NCBI GenBank assembly: GCA_019096065.1
Contig: JAGUCH010000007.1
Coordinates: 3,370,501 to 3,434,500, forward strand
Direction: 5' to 3'
DNA from: Paracyclopina nana
Taxonomy: Eukaryota > Arthropoda > Copepoda > Cyclopoida > Cyclopettidae
Length of the DNA stretch: 64,000 nucleotides
Part shown: piece by piece, positions 55,975 to 64,000 of the stretch
Numbering within the stretch: position 1 is the first letter of the stretch
Layout: every line of letters starts with the position of its first letter
The notes under the pieces: generated by a model
Told to the model about the DNA's origin: nothing
The model's database searches: none
What the model saw: only the letters and a program-made list of their open reading frames with translations
Position numbers and translations under genes: made by a program

Positions 55975-57316
55975 ACTTATTGTTGGGCTTGTTAGCGGCT
56001 CCCTTGGGAGTGTCGCCTTGGGATTTGGCAGCTGGCTTTGTTGCTCCCATTCTTTGAGACTTTTTGTAAGAAGTGGGTTGAGCTTTCTTAATTGCGTGTG
56101 GCTCTTTGTTTCCTAGCCTAACTGTCATTTTATCGAATTCCCTGCCCTCATGAACAATTCCCTTGATGTCAAGGTCATTGCGTGAATCCTCCCTAGTAAT
56201 TGCTTTGATTAAGGGCTTGTGAGTGAGTGAAGCAAGTAACAGGTACTTATAAATGTCCTCTTTTGTCATCTGGTCCCAGAGGGCTGCTCTGGCCAAATCT
56301 ACAAACTCAGCATAATGGCCCCCAAAAACTAGGTTTTTCTGCTTGAAATTGAAGAAATCATTGCGGCGCCTGTCCATTGGGTAGACTTCCTCGTAAAATT
56401 CAAGTATCATGTCACAAAGTGACGTGGTGCCCTCTTGTGGGGGGTCTTTAGAAAAAATGGGTGCATCTGGTGGGGCTTGATGCAGTCTAGCATACAATTG
56501 AGGCCCCACTAGCTTAAGTAAGTAACCGCGTTGCTGAGATAGAGACTGGGTCAAGTACCCAGAGGCCTCAAAGTAGGGCCAGAGACCGTCCATAAACCTG
56601 AATAATTCAAGTGCAGCGGACGAGTCTCTTAAGTTCTCTGGTCTCAGCGCCTCATTGCTGCGCGGGGTTCTATTTGAGCCTGAGCTCGTGGTAAGTTCCG
56701 ATCCGGCATTAAGGGGCTTTCCCAGGGTTTGAATTTGTTGCTGCAAATGTTCAAGCATCCCTACTGTGGAGCTTGACTCAGCTTCTGCAATTTTCGTAAA
56801 AATTTGGGGCAGAATCTGAGATTTTCGCGTAAACAGTGGTCTTGTTTTCTCGGCGATGTCATTTACAGCTATCTTGCTTATCGTGCTAATGAATCCCTTG
56901 AGCTCTACCTCGTGCGCGTTAATGGTATCGGAAATTTCACTTAGCTTTTTGGAGATGGACGGTGTGGTGGGGAGCTTGAGGTATGCCAATGCTTCTTGCA
57001 GTGTAGATCTCAGGGTGATGTACTTGTCCTTAACCCCTGGTATCAGCATTCTCAAGTCATTGATATGTTTCTTGAGAACCTTTGACATCTCAATGTCAAA
57101 CTCAGGTAGTTCAGGCAAGGTATCCCCTGGCGTTTCTTCATCCTCCTTCTTCACCAAAAGCTGGGTCAGCTTTTCTGCGGTGACCGTGTCCCCATACTCG
57201 TCTTCTTCCACTGACGTGGTGGAGCCAGATGCTGCTGAAGATCTGGATGGCATTGGTGTGCCTGGGGGCTGTCCGAGTGCCTTTCTCACCGAGGGGGGTG
57301 TTCTATCCAGAGACAT
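55943..57316 (-). CDS. Gypsy-2 gag protein
   Basis: 457 aa from MSLDRTPPSVRK, co-linear with Gypsy-1 Gag through CASCGS in the first zinc knuckle. A 2-bp loss there relative to Gypsy-1 shifts the frame and ends the protein, and the pol frame continues from the overlapping frame at 55974. Gag therefore lacks intact zinc knuckles. Confidence 0.85.
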   Translation of the reverse strand: MSLDRTPPSVRKALGQPPGTPMPSRSSAASGSTTSVEEDEYGDTVTAEKLTQLLVKKEDEETPGDTLPELPEFDIEMSKVLKKHINDLRMLIPGVKDKYITLRSTLQEALAYLKLPTTPSISKKLSEISDTINAHEVELKGFISTISKIAVNDIAEKTRPLFTRKSQILPQIFTKIAEAESSSTVGMLEHLQQQIQTLGKPLNAGSELTTSSGSNRTPRSNEALRPENLRDSSAALELFRFMDGLWPYFEASGYLTQSLSQQRGYLLKLVGPQLYARLHQAPPDAPIFSKDPPQEGTTSLCDMILEFYEEVYPMDRRRNDFFNFKQKNLVFGGHYAEFVDLARAALWDQMTKEDIYKYLLLASLTHKPLIKAITREDSRNDLDIKGIVHEGREFDKMTVRLGNKEPHAIKKAQPTSYKKSQRMGATKPAAKSQGDTPKGAANKPNNKCASCGSFTFA

Positions 57317-57441
57317 CAGTCAGCTGTTTTGTCGTGATGTAACAAGGATCTTTTATTCTAAAATTCCAGGAGCTCTGGTGTAAATAGTATAAACTAACAG
57401 AGTCCCCTAAGAAAATTAAAATATTTCTTGTTGCGACGCCA

Positions 57442-57604
57442 TGCTGTGTAGCAAAGTGCGCGTCTATCGAGACCGAAGGTAGTCGTATGAATGTGAATGC
57501 ATTTCATGGTAGCAAGCGTATATACATAATAATGGGTAGTCGACTGGGCGCATAAGCGCGGGCAGATGAGTCATAGTAGTGGGTGTGTGCACAAGAATAC
57601 ATCA
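57442..57604 (-). repeat. Gypsy-2 5' LTR
   Basis: 163 bp, no difference from the 3' LTR found by eye; outside flank is TCAGG. Confidence 0.92.
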
Positions 57605-58936
57605 TCAGGTTTTCATTTTCAGGCTTGGAGTAGGCAGTTTTCATTCCCCAGTCAACAACTTTGCTCCACAATGCCTTGGAATAATGAAAGTGGCAACCTA
57701 ATCAATTCATTAGATTTAAAACTGGCATTCAATGCTATCATTTATGAAGTATACCTTTTATATGAACATCTGGAAGCTGTTCTGCCACAGCTTTCCTGAT
57801 TCCTAGTTCAAAATCTGCCATGAACCACCGGGAGGACAAGGACAAGTTATTGTCTGCAAGACATTTTTTCAAGGATGAGAAAAAGAGCTTGTAGGTCTCA
57901 TATGTCTTGTCAGGTAGATAGGAGAAAACACAAGGTACCCAGATATCTGGCTTGACTTCACAGGACAGAATGAAGAGTTGACTCCATAGCTTATGGGCAG
58001 TCTTAAATGTGCCATCTCTAGATATTGTGTCACTCCTTGCAAGAATGTCCAGAGATTCCTTGGTTGCAAAAGTAACTATTCTTCCTCCATTAGTGTTGAA
58101 AATGTCACACTTTACCAAGCTCTCTGTCATGTCAGGGGCAATAAAAAACCAGTCAGATTCTGCTCTGAAGTCATCATATGATGTTGGCTCTCGTGGAATG
58201 AACTCTCTCCTATACTTATAAAGTCCAGCTTGCAAATTTCGAAATGAACTGACTTCTTGCAAAAAACTTGTTTTGCTTTCAAGACTGAGCTTTCCAATGA
58301 ATTCCAGTTTTACTGAATCGTAGATCTTCATCACAGATTTTGTTGGCTCTTCATACAACCTTTTGTTGAACTGCCTTAATAAATGCTCAGTAGGGGATGG
58401 AGTACATGAATGATGATCTGGCAACTTGTTCAACTTAAATGTTGGAACACCATCAATTGTAGTCTTAAAACCTTTTGCATAAACATTTTTCACTCCAAGT
58501 CTAGTGCAAAAGTTGCATGTAAAGGTGACCAAACCTTGACTTCCCCTGCAATCCTTGTTTCTGCTGAAAGTGTATGGGGGAACTTCTAAAGAGACCAGCC
58601 ATCTCGTTTGTCCAGCCTTTTTTCCAGTTTTGAATTCTTCCTTTTTCACGACAAATTTGTGGTTTACCATATGTTCTTCATCTGAATCACTGTTTTCTGC
58701 ATCACTGACTGGTTGAGCCCAACACACACAAAAGGTAGAAAAGAGCACTGCTAGCAGAATGAGCAATTCCAGCATCATTTCTTGCTTGATAATTGTTTCA
58801 CATTAATTTTCCTAGTCCGGTAGCATGACAACAAAAGAGTTGCGCGCGCACCTTTTGATGATAGCTGATGCGCAATCACTGTAGCAACTTTAAAATTGAA
58901 CTCACCAAACCTTCTAAAGAAAAAGATTACCCCACC

Positions 58937-59073
58937 AAACGGATTTTAACGGAACAGAATATGACGGAATGGAATATAACGGAATGGAATATAACGGAAC
59001 GGAATCTAATGGAACAGAATATAATGAAACGGAAAATAACGGCACAGTTTTTTGCGGATACGGATTTGAACAG
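58937..59073 (-). repeat. Right terminal inverted repeat of the MULE
   Basis: Units of GGAATATAACGGAA type and an outer TTTTTTGCGGATACGG segment, inverted relative to 39763-39868. The similarity may extend outward to about 59110, where it becomes weak. Confidence 0.8.
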
Positions 59074-59109
59074 TACATTCGTACTACCTTACAGTGGCGT
59101 CATCTAGCA

Positions 59110-59570
59110 TGATAAAGGGGCCGTGAGCTTAAGGATTTCAGGCCAAAAAGGGACATGACTCTTAATAAGTCGAGATTCATGACAAAAACCAGACTTTTAT
59201 TCACATACATTGTAAATAAACAGTTAATAAGAGAATGTTAGACAAAAACATGATCTACTATAGCCATATGATATGAAAAAAAGAGTTGACAAGTTAAATT
59301 GCTGTTACAAGCATATACATGAACTCCATCTAGTGGGCAAAAATTGCATTTAAAGTAATCAAAAATAAACACGCAACCTTTCACATTGGACATTCCTGAA
59401 GCTAGCTGAGAAAAAACGGAACAATATATGCAGACAACAAAACCTCCATCAAAATTCGGATTTTTCAAAGAAATACGAACGGCCGAACGCTCGGAACAAT
59501 GCTCAAGTGCGCCGGTCAACTAGAACAACGGCAATACTAAAGCACGCCGTTTCTTGCGCAATAAACGTTG
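59110..59570. other. Interval between MULE and minisatellite
   Basis: About 460 bp of unique AT-rich sequence with no supported gene. Confidence 0.5.
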
Positions 59571-59702
59571 GAATTCACCAAGTAAAAAGTAAAGGAATTC
59601 ACCAATTAAAAAGTCAAGGAATTCACCAAAAAAATAGTAAAGGAATTCACCAAAATAAAAAATAAAGGAATTCACCAAATAAAAAGAAAAGGAATTCACC
59701 AA
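59571..59702. repeat. Minisatellite GGAATTCACCAA plus A-rich spacer, six copies
   Basis: GGAATTCACCAA recurs about every 22-27 bp, separated by variable A-rich spacers such as GTAAAAAGTAAA. Short minus-strand open frame through it is a by-product. Confidence 0.85.
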
Positions 59703-59757
59703 CTTGAAATAATAAAGTTTTTAGTCTTCTCCTGCTTGTTATTGGCCATTTAACTTA

Positions 59758-60717
59758 GCTAACTTATTCTAAATGCAAATGAATTTGTCTGAGTTAGCAA
59801 TTGGACAGATGGAAACCAAAGCTAAGTTGGTTAGTTGTTCCTACATACAGATTGGACTGAGAAACTGTAACAGTGTCTGCGCAAGAGCAAACAACTGAGT
59901 ATGTTTCTCCATGTGGCCATGTCAAGCTCTGTGGAACTTGAAGCCAATCTGCTAGTTAGAGGCCTTATCCATCAAACTTTGTCAACTTATTCTATCCTGC
60001 AAATGGATTGGACATGGTTAGCAGTGTTAGTGCCATTTTTGATTAAAATGTGGAACTTGTGGACTCAAGCACAATGCTTGGTTATGTCTCATTTTGGACA
60101 CTTGGAAGCAAAGCTTAGTTGGTTAGTTGTTCCTACACACAGATTGGACTGAGAAACTGTAACAGTGTCTGCGCAAGAGCAAACAACTGAGTGTGCTTCT
60201 CCATGTGGCCATGTCAAGCTCTGTGGAACTTGAAGCCAATCTGCTTGTTAGAGGCCTTATCCATCAAACTTTGTCAACTTATTCTAACCCGCAAATGGAT
60301 TGGACTTAGTTAGCAATGTTAGTGCCATTTTTGATTAAACTGTGGAAGTTGTGGACTCAAGCTTAGGGCTTGTTTATGTCTCATTTTGGACACTTGGAAG
60401 CAATGCTAAGTTGGTTAGTTGTTCCTAGACACAGATTGGACTGAGATACTATAACAGTGTCTGCCCAAGAGCAAACAACTGAGTATGCATCTCCATGTGG
60501 CCATGTCAAGCTCTGTGGAACTTGAAGCCAATCTGCTTGTTAGAGGCCTTATCCATCAAACTTTGTCAACTTATTCTAACCCGCAAATGGATTGGACTTG
60601 GTTAGCAGTGTTAGTGCCATTTTTGATTAAAATGTGGAACTTGTGGACTCAAGCACAATGCTTGGTTATGTCTCATTTTGGACACTTGGAAGCAAAGCTT
60701 AGTTGGTTAGTTGTTCC
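59758..60717. repeat. Satellite array, 292-bp unit
   Basis: The marker ATTGGACTGAG begins at 59851, 60143 and 60435, exactly 292 bp apart. Copies share CCATGTGGCCATGTCAAGC and AGAGGCCTTATCCATC segments with few differences. The first unit is degenerate at its left edge and the last is cut by the LTR of Gypsy-3. Copies 1 and 3 keep an open frame of about 80 codons, the middle one does not, so it is probably not coding. Confidence 0.88.
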
Positions 60718-61011
60718 TGGTGGATCCCGACCTCGTGGGTGTCACTTAAGGCACTACTACTCGAGCTAAGTCGGTTGGATCCCTGGTCTTGTACCAAGAA
60801 ACCGTGAGCACTACTACGCCGAGATGTACCAGATCGAGGTGAACGTATCCTCGTGATACGAGATGTGTACTGAGTGTATTTTACGTGTAAGCTGTAAGCA
60901 AGACAGAAAGAATGAATACACGTGCGCGCTGGGGTAACAAGGGAGTATCTACTATAGCTATAATACACGTGAGAGTCAATATAGGGAAGTACGCTTCAAC
61001 GTGATACAACA
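60718..61011 (-). repeat. Gypsy-3 3' LTR
   Basis: Left boundary set where the satellite repeat stops matching, right boundary by CA next to the polypurine tract. The partner LTR is not in the window, so exact ends are tentative. Confidence 0.6.
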
Positions 61012-61290
61012 CCTCCCCCAAGTGGGTACGGATACCCCTGGGTAGCTGTAATCACTAACATATTAGCCTATCAATTGACCTCGAACTACACTAATTTTGG
61101 GGTCTAGGATTTATGACATACCTAGCAAGCGAGAATTTCGATAAGAGCATAAAAAACCTAACAAAAATAGAAAAATAGGAAAAATGCATAGTGTATCAAA
61201 ATTCAGTTCCATCATCCGATCCAGTGTCTTCATTTCTCTATGTTGCTCTTCAAGGCGATGTCATCAAGGCAACCTCCCCTCCATTGGTCA

Positions 61291-62043
61291 TCATTTTGAG
61301 CACCATATGAACATTCCAACACCAATAGCTACCATTGCAGCTATCAACATGCCGTACTTCTGGCGATCATCTTTGACTACTCTGGCCAACTCGTCACGCT
61401 TCAAGTCCATGATCTTGGCGACCTCGGACTTCGTGACAGGGGCTTCAACATCAGAGCCATCATCCAAGTGGGATGCCTTGTCCAGTTGACCAAATCCAAT
61501 GAGCTCGGCCTCCAGCATTATGCCTTGACGGGTGTATGCTTTGCCAGCCCTGGCCGCGTACCCATCATGCTTGGCAGATTCCGCGTCCTCGTAACACGGT
61601 CTGGAGATTCTGCGGACCCCTTCGGCGTCAACAACTACCCTCAGGGGTGTCATGGGGACAATCCGAGTCCGCTTCCATTTCTTGCCAGGCGAGTTCATGG
61701 CCTTGTGGATATTGTCAAAGATTTTGTCCAGCATTCGCCTGTAGCCATTGTAGTGGTGCTTCAAATCCGCACGCAGCACATCCTTTGTCCAAATGAGGTC
61801 CCTGACCTCCTCGTTGGCCTCAGCCAGATTATGCTCCAGTTCGCTGATCCTGTACTGGGCATCGTAGATTTCCTCCTTGGCCTTCGCCAATTCGGCTTTG
61901 AGCTTGGCTACATCGTCCAACTCATTGAGGGTGGCTACATCAAGTGGCGCTGGTGCGATTAGGCGCTCATCAACAGGTGCGTTGGGGTCCCAATCCGGAT
62001 GATCCCAATCTACGGGGGAACGGTTAGCTTGGCTTTCTGACAT
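61291..62043 (-). CDS. Gypsy-3 accessory ORF B: coiled coil with C-terminal membrane anchor
   Basis: 250 aa from MSESQANRSP. A long coiled coil (LKAELAKAKEEIYDAQYRIS onward) is followed by a basic region and a C-terminal hydrophobic span (GMLIAAMVAIGVGMFIWC). The position matches the coiled-coil frames of Gypsy-1 and -2, but the tail anchor is specific to this element. Confidence 0.7.
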   Translation of the reverse strand: MSESQANRSPVDWDHPDWDPNAPVDERLIAPAPLDVATLNELDDVAKLKAELAKAKEEIYDAQYRISELEHNLAEANEEVRDLIWTKDVLRADLKHHYNGYRRMLDKIFDNIHKAMNSPGKKWKRTRIVPMTPLRVVVDAEGVRRISRPCYEDAESAKHDGYAARAGKAYTRQGIMLEAELIGFGQLDKASHLDDGSDVEAPVTKSEVAKIMDLKRDELARVVKDDRQKYGMLIAAMVAIGVGMFIWCSK

Positions 62044-62067
62044 GCCTGCAACATAGAGAAAAACACT

Positions 62068-62670
62068 TTAGATATTGTTGTAAGAGATGGCAAAAAGACG
62101 ATTTCGCCGTCTCTGCTCCTCCTCCTGCAAGGGGGGTGAGTCAGGATGCGAAACCGTTGGTGAACTTCCCAGCGGGGAGGCTCCATAGGCCATGTTTGGC
62201 ATGCTCTGTACAACTCCTGGAAACGGTTGATAAACCATCGGATGAGGGGTCGGGGCGATGGACATTGTCGAGGCGAAGGGCGTGACATAGGGTGACGCGT
62301 AGCCTGGACAGCCATATGGGGCAGGGGCTTGTTGGGGGTAGACCTGTGGCTGCACATTTGCAGCCGCTTGAGAGTGCATGATCAATAGTGAGTCTCTGGC
62401 TCTTTTCTTCGCGCTGACCTTCTTCCGCCATTTTCTGAGCCGGAGCCCGATCCATAGCAAAGCCATCAAAGCGCAAAAGGCCACTCCATAGAAGATCCAA
62501 TGCGTGACATCTCTGCCAGTTGCCTCGGCAGCTGACTTGTCCTCTTCACTGGAGCCTTGCGGGACCATAATATCAATATCCGCAAGTCTAATACCAGTGT
62601 GGCTGGTCTCATCAACAACCTGAGTCTTCGCTTTGTCAGCGCTGTTGGTTGTACTTTGACCCGAGCCCAT
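62068..62670 (-). CDS. Gypsy-3 accessory ORF A: myristoylation motif plus membrane span
   Basis: I start at MGSGQSTT (ATG 62670-62668) and not at the upstream Met, because this recreates the N-myristoylation motif seen in Gypsy-1 and -2. A membrane span (WIFYGVAFCALMALLWIGL) and a strongly basic segment (RLRKWRKKVSAKKRAR) follow, then a Pro/Gln-rich region. Length about 200 aa. The upstream in-frame codons to 62820 may be leader or a longer isoform. Confidence 0.7.
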   Translation of the reverse strand: MGSGQSTTNSADKAKTQVVDETSHTGIRLADIDIMVPQGSSEEDKSAAEATGRDVTHWIFYGVAFCALMALLWIGLRLRKWRKKVSAKKRARDSLLIMHSQAAANVQPQVYPQQAPAPYGCPGYASPYVTPFASTMSIAPTPHPMVYQPFPGVVQSMPNMAYGASPLGSSPTVSHPDSPPLQEEEQRRRNRLFAISYNNI

Positions 62671-62916
62671 AATAACCTCCAACCAGGTGCAATTTACAGG
62701 GGGACAATTTTTTACAAGGCTTTTTGCAATTAGGGCAACTAACTTCTCTTCGTTTTTCTTAGCCTCTTCTGCGGTCGGTGTGTTCAAAGTACCAAGCCAA
62801 CTGGTGTATGTATACATCAAAAGAGACTTACTGAGTGCTGATGGAAAATATTCTGTTATCCTGGAGAAGGTGTTGCTGCAAAAGCTGGGCGTTGAGTGAG
62901 GTGCTTCTATTACTAG

Positions 62917-64000
62917 TCATAAAGATGCATTTGCATTGAGGTCAGCCGCCTGCGCCTTATGCTTACGTATGAAGCGTTTGTTCCTCACACTGATCACACC
63001 ATCATCGTTTTTGATGACGTAGCTTCTACCGGAATGCCGAACTTCGAGGATGACTCCGAACTCCTCCCATAGCTTAGTGAGTGCATTTTGCATGCGCAGT
63101 TTTTCCCCCACCTTGAAATCTGGAATGATCTCGTTTGGCAATTGCTTTTCAGCTCTGGGTTCTGGCATCTCAAGCTTTGTCATCTCATGCAAGATTGGTA
63201 ATTTCGTCCTTAAATGACGGCCCAAAAACATCTTCGCGGGGGATTTGCCTTCTGCTCGTGCCAGATTTCGAAATTCCAGCACAGCGGCATTCATCTCCCT
63301 TAGGGTCTTGGTTTTCATAACCAGCCTTTTCATGTTTTTCACACTAGCTTCCGCGGTCCCATTGGACTCGTGGTGATAAGGGCTGCTGGTGGTGGCAATT
63401 ATGCCATGCTCTTTACAAAACTCACGCATTTCATGAGAGGTGAAGCATCCAGCATTGTCGGATCTCATCACGATCGGGTACCCAAATGTGGCACAAATGA
63501 TCGTCAACTTCTTGATGATTTCCTCACTAGTGTATCTTACCATCTTGAAAATCCAAGGCCAACCACTGAAGGTGTCCACAACTATCAAATAGTCTGCCCC
63601 GTCATGATGGCCCAAATCCATTGCAATACTCTGCATTGGGGCCGTTGGTACCATGTCTTCGCCTTCTTCATCATGCGGTAAAGAGGCCATGCACTTTTGG
63701 CACATTTCGCACTCTTCTACTGATTGTCTGATATCCTTGGTCATACCACTCCAATAGTAGAATTGTCTGGCCGTAGCCAGGCTCTTCGTTTGCCCAGGAT
63801 GCGCAATATGAAGAGTCCTCAAGATGAATGGACGTGCTTCCTTTGGTACGAAGACATGTTTCCCATCAATGACAACCATTCCATCTTGGACCGAAAGCTG
63901 CCCCCAAAGGTTTTGGGGCACCAGCTTTAATGCATGAATGGCCACACCCTTCTTCTTATGATGATGAAGGTCTTCCTGGATGGCCTCAATCAGATCCTGA
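62917..64000 (-). CDS. Gypsy-3 integrase (partial, open at right edge)
   Basis: Reads back from the window edge through GQLSVQDGMVV, FYYWSGMTKDIR and CEMCQKC, then the core motifs DTFSGWPW, SDNAGCF and HHESNGTAEASV with the catalytic Asp, Asp and Glu, and a C-terminal SH3-like region. The YYW motif is intact here, unlike in Gypsy-2. It may be functional, but the rest of pol is outside the window. Confidence 0.85.
   Translation of the reverse strand, partial: QDLIEAIQEDLHHHKKKGVAIHALKLVPQNLWGQLSVQDGMVVIDGKHVFVPKEARPFILRTLHIAHPGQTKSLATARQFYYWSGMTKDIRQSVEECEMCQKCMASLPHDEEGEDMVPTAPMQSIAMDLGHHDGADYLIVVDTFSGWPWIFKMVRYTSEEIIKKLTIICATFGYPIVMRSDNAGCFTSHEMREFCKEHGIIATTSSPYHHESNGTAEASVKNMKRLVMKTKTLREMNAAVLEFRNLARAEGKSPAKMFLGRHLRTKLPILHEMTKLEMPEPRAEKQLPNEIIPDFKVGEKLRMQNALTKLWEEFGVILEVRHSGRSYVIKNDDGVISVRNKRFIRKHKAQAADLNANASL

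Larger units (their letters stand above)
51248..57604 (-). mobile_element. Gypsy-2: second full-length Ty3/Gypsy element, internally deleted
   Basis: LTRs at 51248-51410 and 57442-57604 are each 163 bp, run TGCTGTG to TACATCA, and look identical. Target duplication TCAGG occurs at 51243-51247 and 57605-57609, within the MULE transposase frame. Read on the minus strand: 5' LTR, primer-binding site TGGCGTCGCAAC, gag, pol, integrase, two accessory frames, polypurine tract (GGGGGAGC) at about 51411. Relative to Gypsy-1 it has a 2-bp slip at the end of gag, loss of nearly all RNase H, and a TAA before integrase. It is closely related to Gypsy-1 in coding sequence but its LTR differs. Confidence 0.93.
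50159..58778 (-). pseudogene. MULE transposase, split by Gypsy-2 and an LTR-like insertion
   Basis: Block 1 (58778-57755): hydrophobic N-terminus (MMLELLILLAVLFSTF), a FLYWCH-like Cys/His finger (FTCNFC then DHHSC), and the first MULE core motifs, DGTFKTAHKLW and FMADFELGIRKAV, with two catalytic Asp. Block 2 (57697-57605, after a 57-bp intron): CHFHYSKALWSKV, typical of MULEs. Gypsy-2 interrupts here. Block 3 (51247 down to about 51093) continues directly in frame (LTSLIRSAIGLAF, MEKRPTIFW). An LTR-like block follows, then block 4 (about 50525-50159) with the third-residue motif STNNHQEGYNN and HPNPYLLAEVL. The gene is therefore cut twice and ends in an early stop. Confidence 0.85.
39763..59073 (-). 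mobile_element. Foldback-type Mutator-like DNA transposon (MULE) carrying an OTU relic, with nested insertions
   Basis: The ends at 39763-39868 and 58937-59073 are inverted copies: each has a GTTTTTTGCGGA-type outer segment and TATAACGGAACGGAA-type tandem units inside. Between them, on the minus strand, lie a MULE transposase (58778 to about 49800), a 126-131-bp tandem repeat, a GCTCCC microsatellite and an OTU protease relic. Subtracting the inserts leaves roughly 5.5 kb of element. Tandem-repeat inverted ends are known from Drosophila Foldback elements, which are MULE relatives. Insertions: Gypsy-1 (39926-46962), Gypsy-2 (51248-57604) and an LTR-like block (about 50530-51092). The element is non-functional as it stands. 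Confidence 0.75.
60718..64000 (-). mobile_element. Gypsy-3: 3' part of a third Ty3/Gypsy element, running off the window
   Basis: 3' LTR about 60718-61011 (TGGTGG to CAACA), followed inward by a polypurine tract (CTTGGGGGAGG on the minus strand), then a coiled-coil/membrane accessory frame, a myristoylated membrane frame and an integrase that is open to the edge. The 5' LTR is outside. It is more diverged from Gypsy-1 and -2 than those are from each other but has the same gene order. It is inserted in the satellite array, so a short duplicate of GTTCC or similar is expected at its other end. Confidence 0.85.

Noticed and set aside
58868..59107. 79-aa frame with repeated TEWNITEWN units
   Set aside because: It is the translated tandem repeat of the MULE right inverted end.
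59571..59702. CRISPR-like array (short direct repeats with spacers)
   Set aside because: Spacers are A-rich and similar to each other, the repeat is only about 12 bp, and this is an animal genome; it is a minisatellite.
59901..60769. Two similar 83- and 94-aa frames (MSSSVELEANLL)
   Set aside because: They lie in 292-bp satellite units; the middle unit has a stop and no splice or poly(A) signals are present.
1..64000. tRNA and rRNA genes
   Set aside because: I looked for paired A/B-box and GTTCRANNC-type signals and for conserved rRNA segments and found none convincing; a covariance-model scan would be needed to exclude diverged tRNAs.

Overview
This is a compact animal genome. Genes lie close together on both strands, introns are mostly 50-70 bp with GT-AG ends and TTTTAG-type acceptors, and AATAAA often sits within a few bases of the stop. 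A SmydA-type SET/MYND protein (an arthropod-expanded group), IQGAP, and the TIM9/TIM22 arrangement point to an arthropod. A crustacean-like lineage is my best guess, but it is inference from family content only.

Region 1 (1-38.7 kb) is gene-rich. In order: a short Abl-interactor (-), a GRIP-like multi-PDZ scaffold (-), a gene-poor gap, a SMYD-type SET/MYND protein (+), an acidic unknown (+), a nine-exon IQGAP (-), a small secreted Thr-rich protein (+), two intronless C2H2 zinc-finger genes (-), a tight TIM9-TIM22-NDOR1 cluster (+), a long secreted serine-protease homologue with a dead triad (+), a two-repeat secreted protein (-), Gemin5 carrying an in-frame homeodomain (-), FOP/CEP43 (-), GPN3 (+), gamma-tubulin (-), and a tetraspanin (+) whose large intron hosts an RNase T2-like gene on the other strand. 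Exon junctions were worked out by hand from splice signals, reading phase and family homology, and codon counts close in frame except where stated.

Region 2 (39.7-59.1 kb) is one foldback-type Mutator-like DNA transposon (MULE). Its ends are inverted TTCCGT-rich tandem repeats, and it carries a MULE transposase and an OTU-protease relic. It has been broken by two full-length Ty3/Gypsy LTR retrotransposons (with 5-bp target duplications AGTAG and TCAGG) and by a further LTR-like insertion. Region 3 (59.1-64 kb) holds a minisatellite, a 292-bp-period satellite, and the 3' half of a third Gypsy element that runs off the window edge.

The most notable features are the Gemin5-homeodomain fusion, the TIM9/TIM22 near-abutting gene pair with NDOR1 behind it, the membrane-anchored RNase T2 with both CAS-II histidines changed to tyrosine, a possible programmed stop-codon readthrough in GRIP, and a conserved pair of accessory genes (myristoylated membrane protein plus coiled coil) in the env position of all three Gypsy elements.
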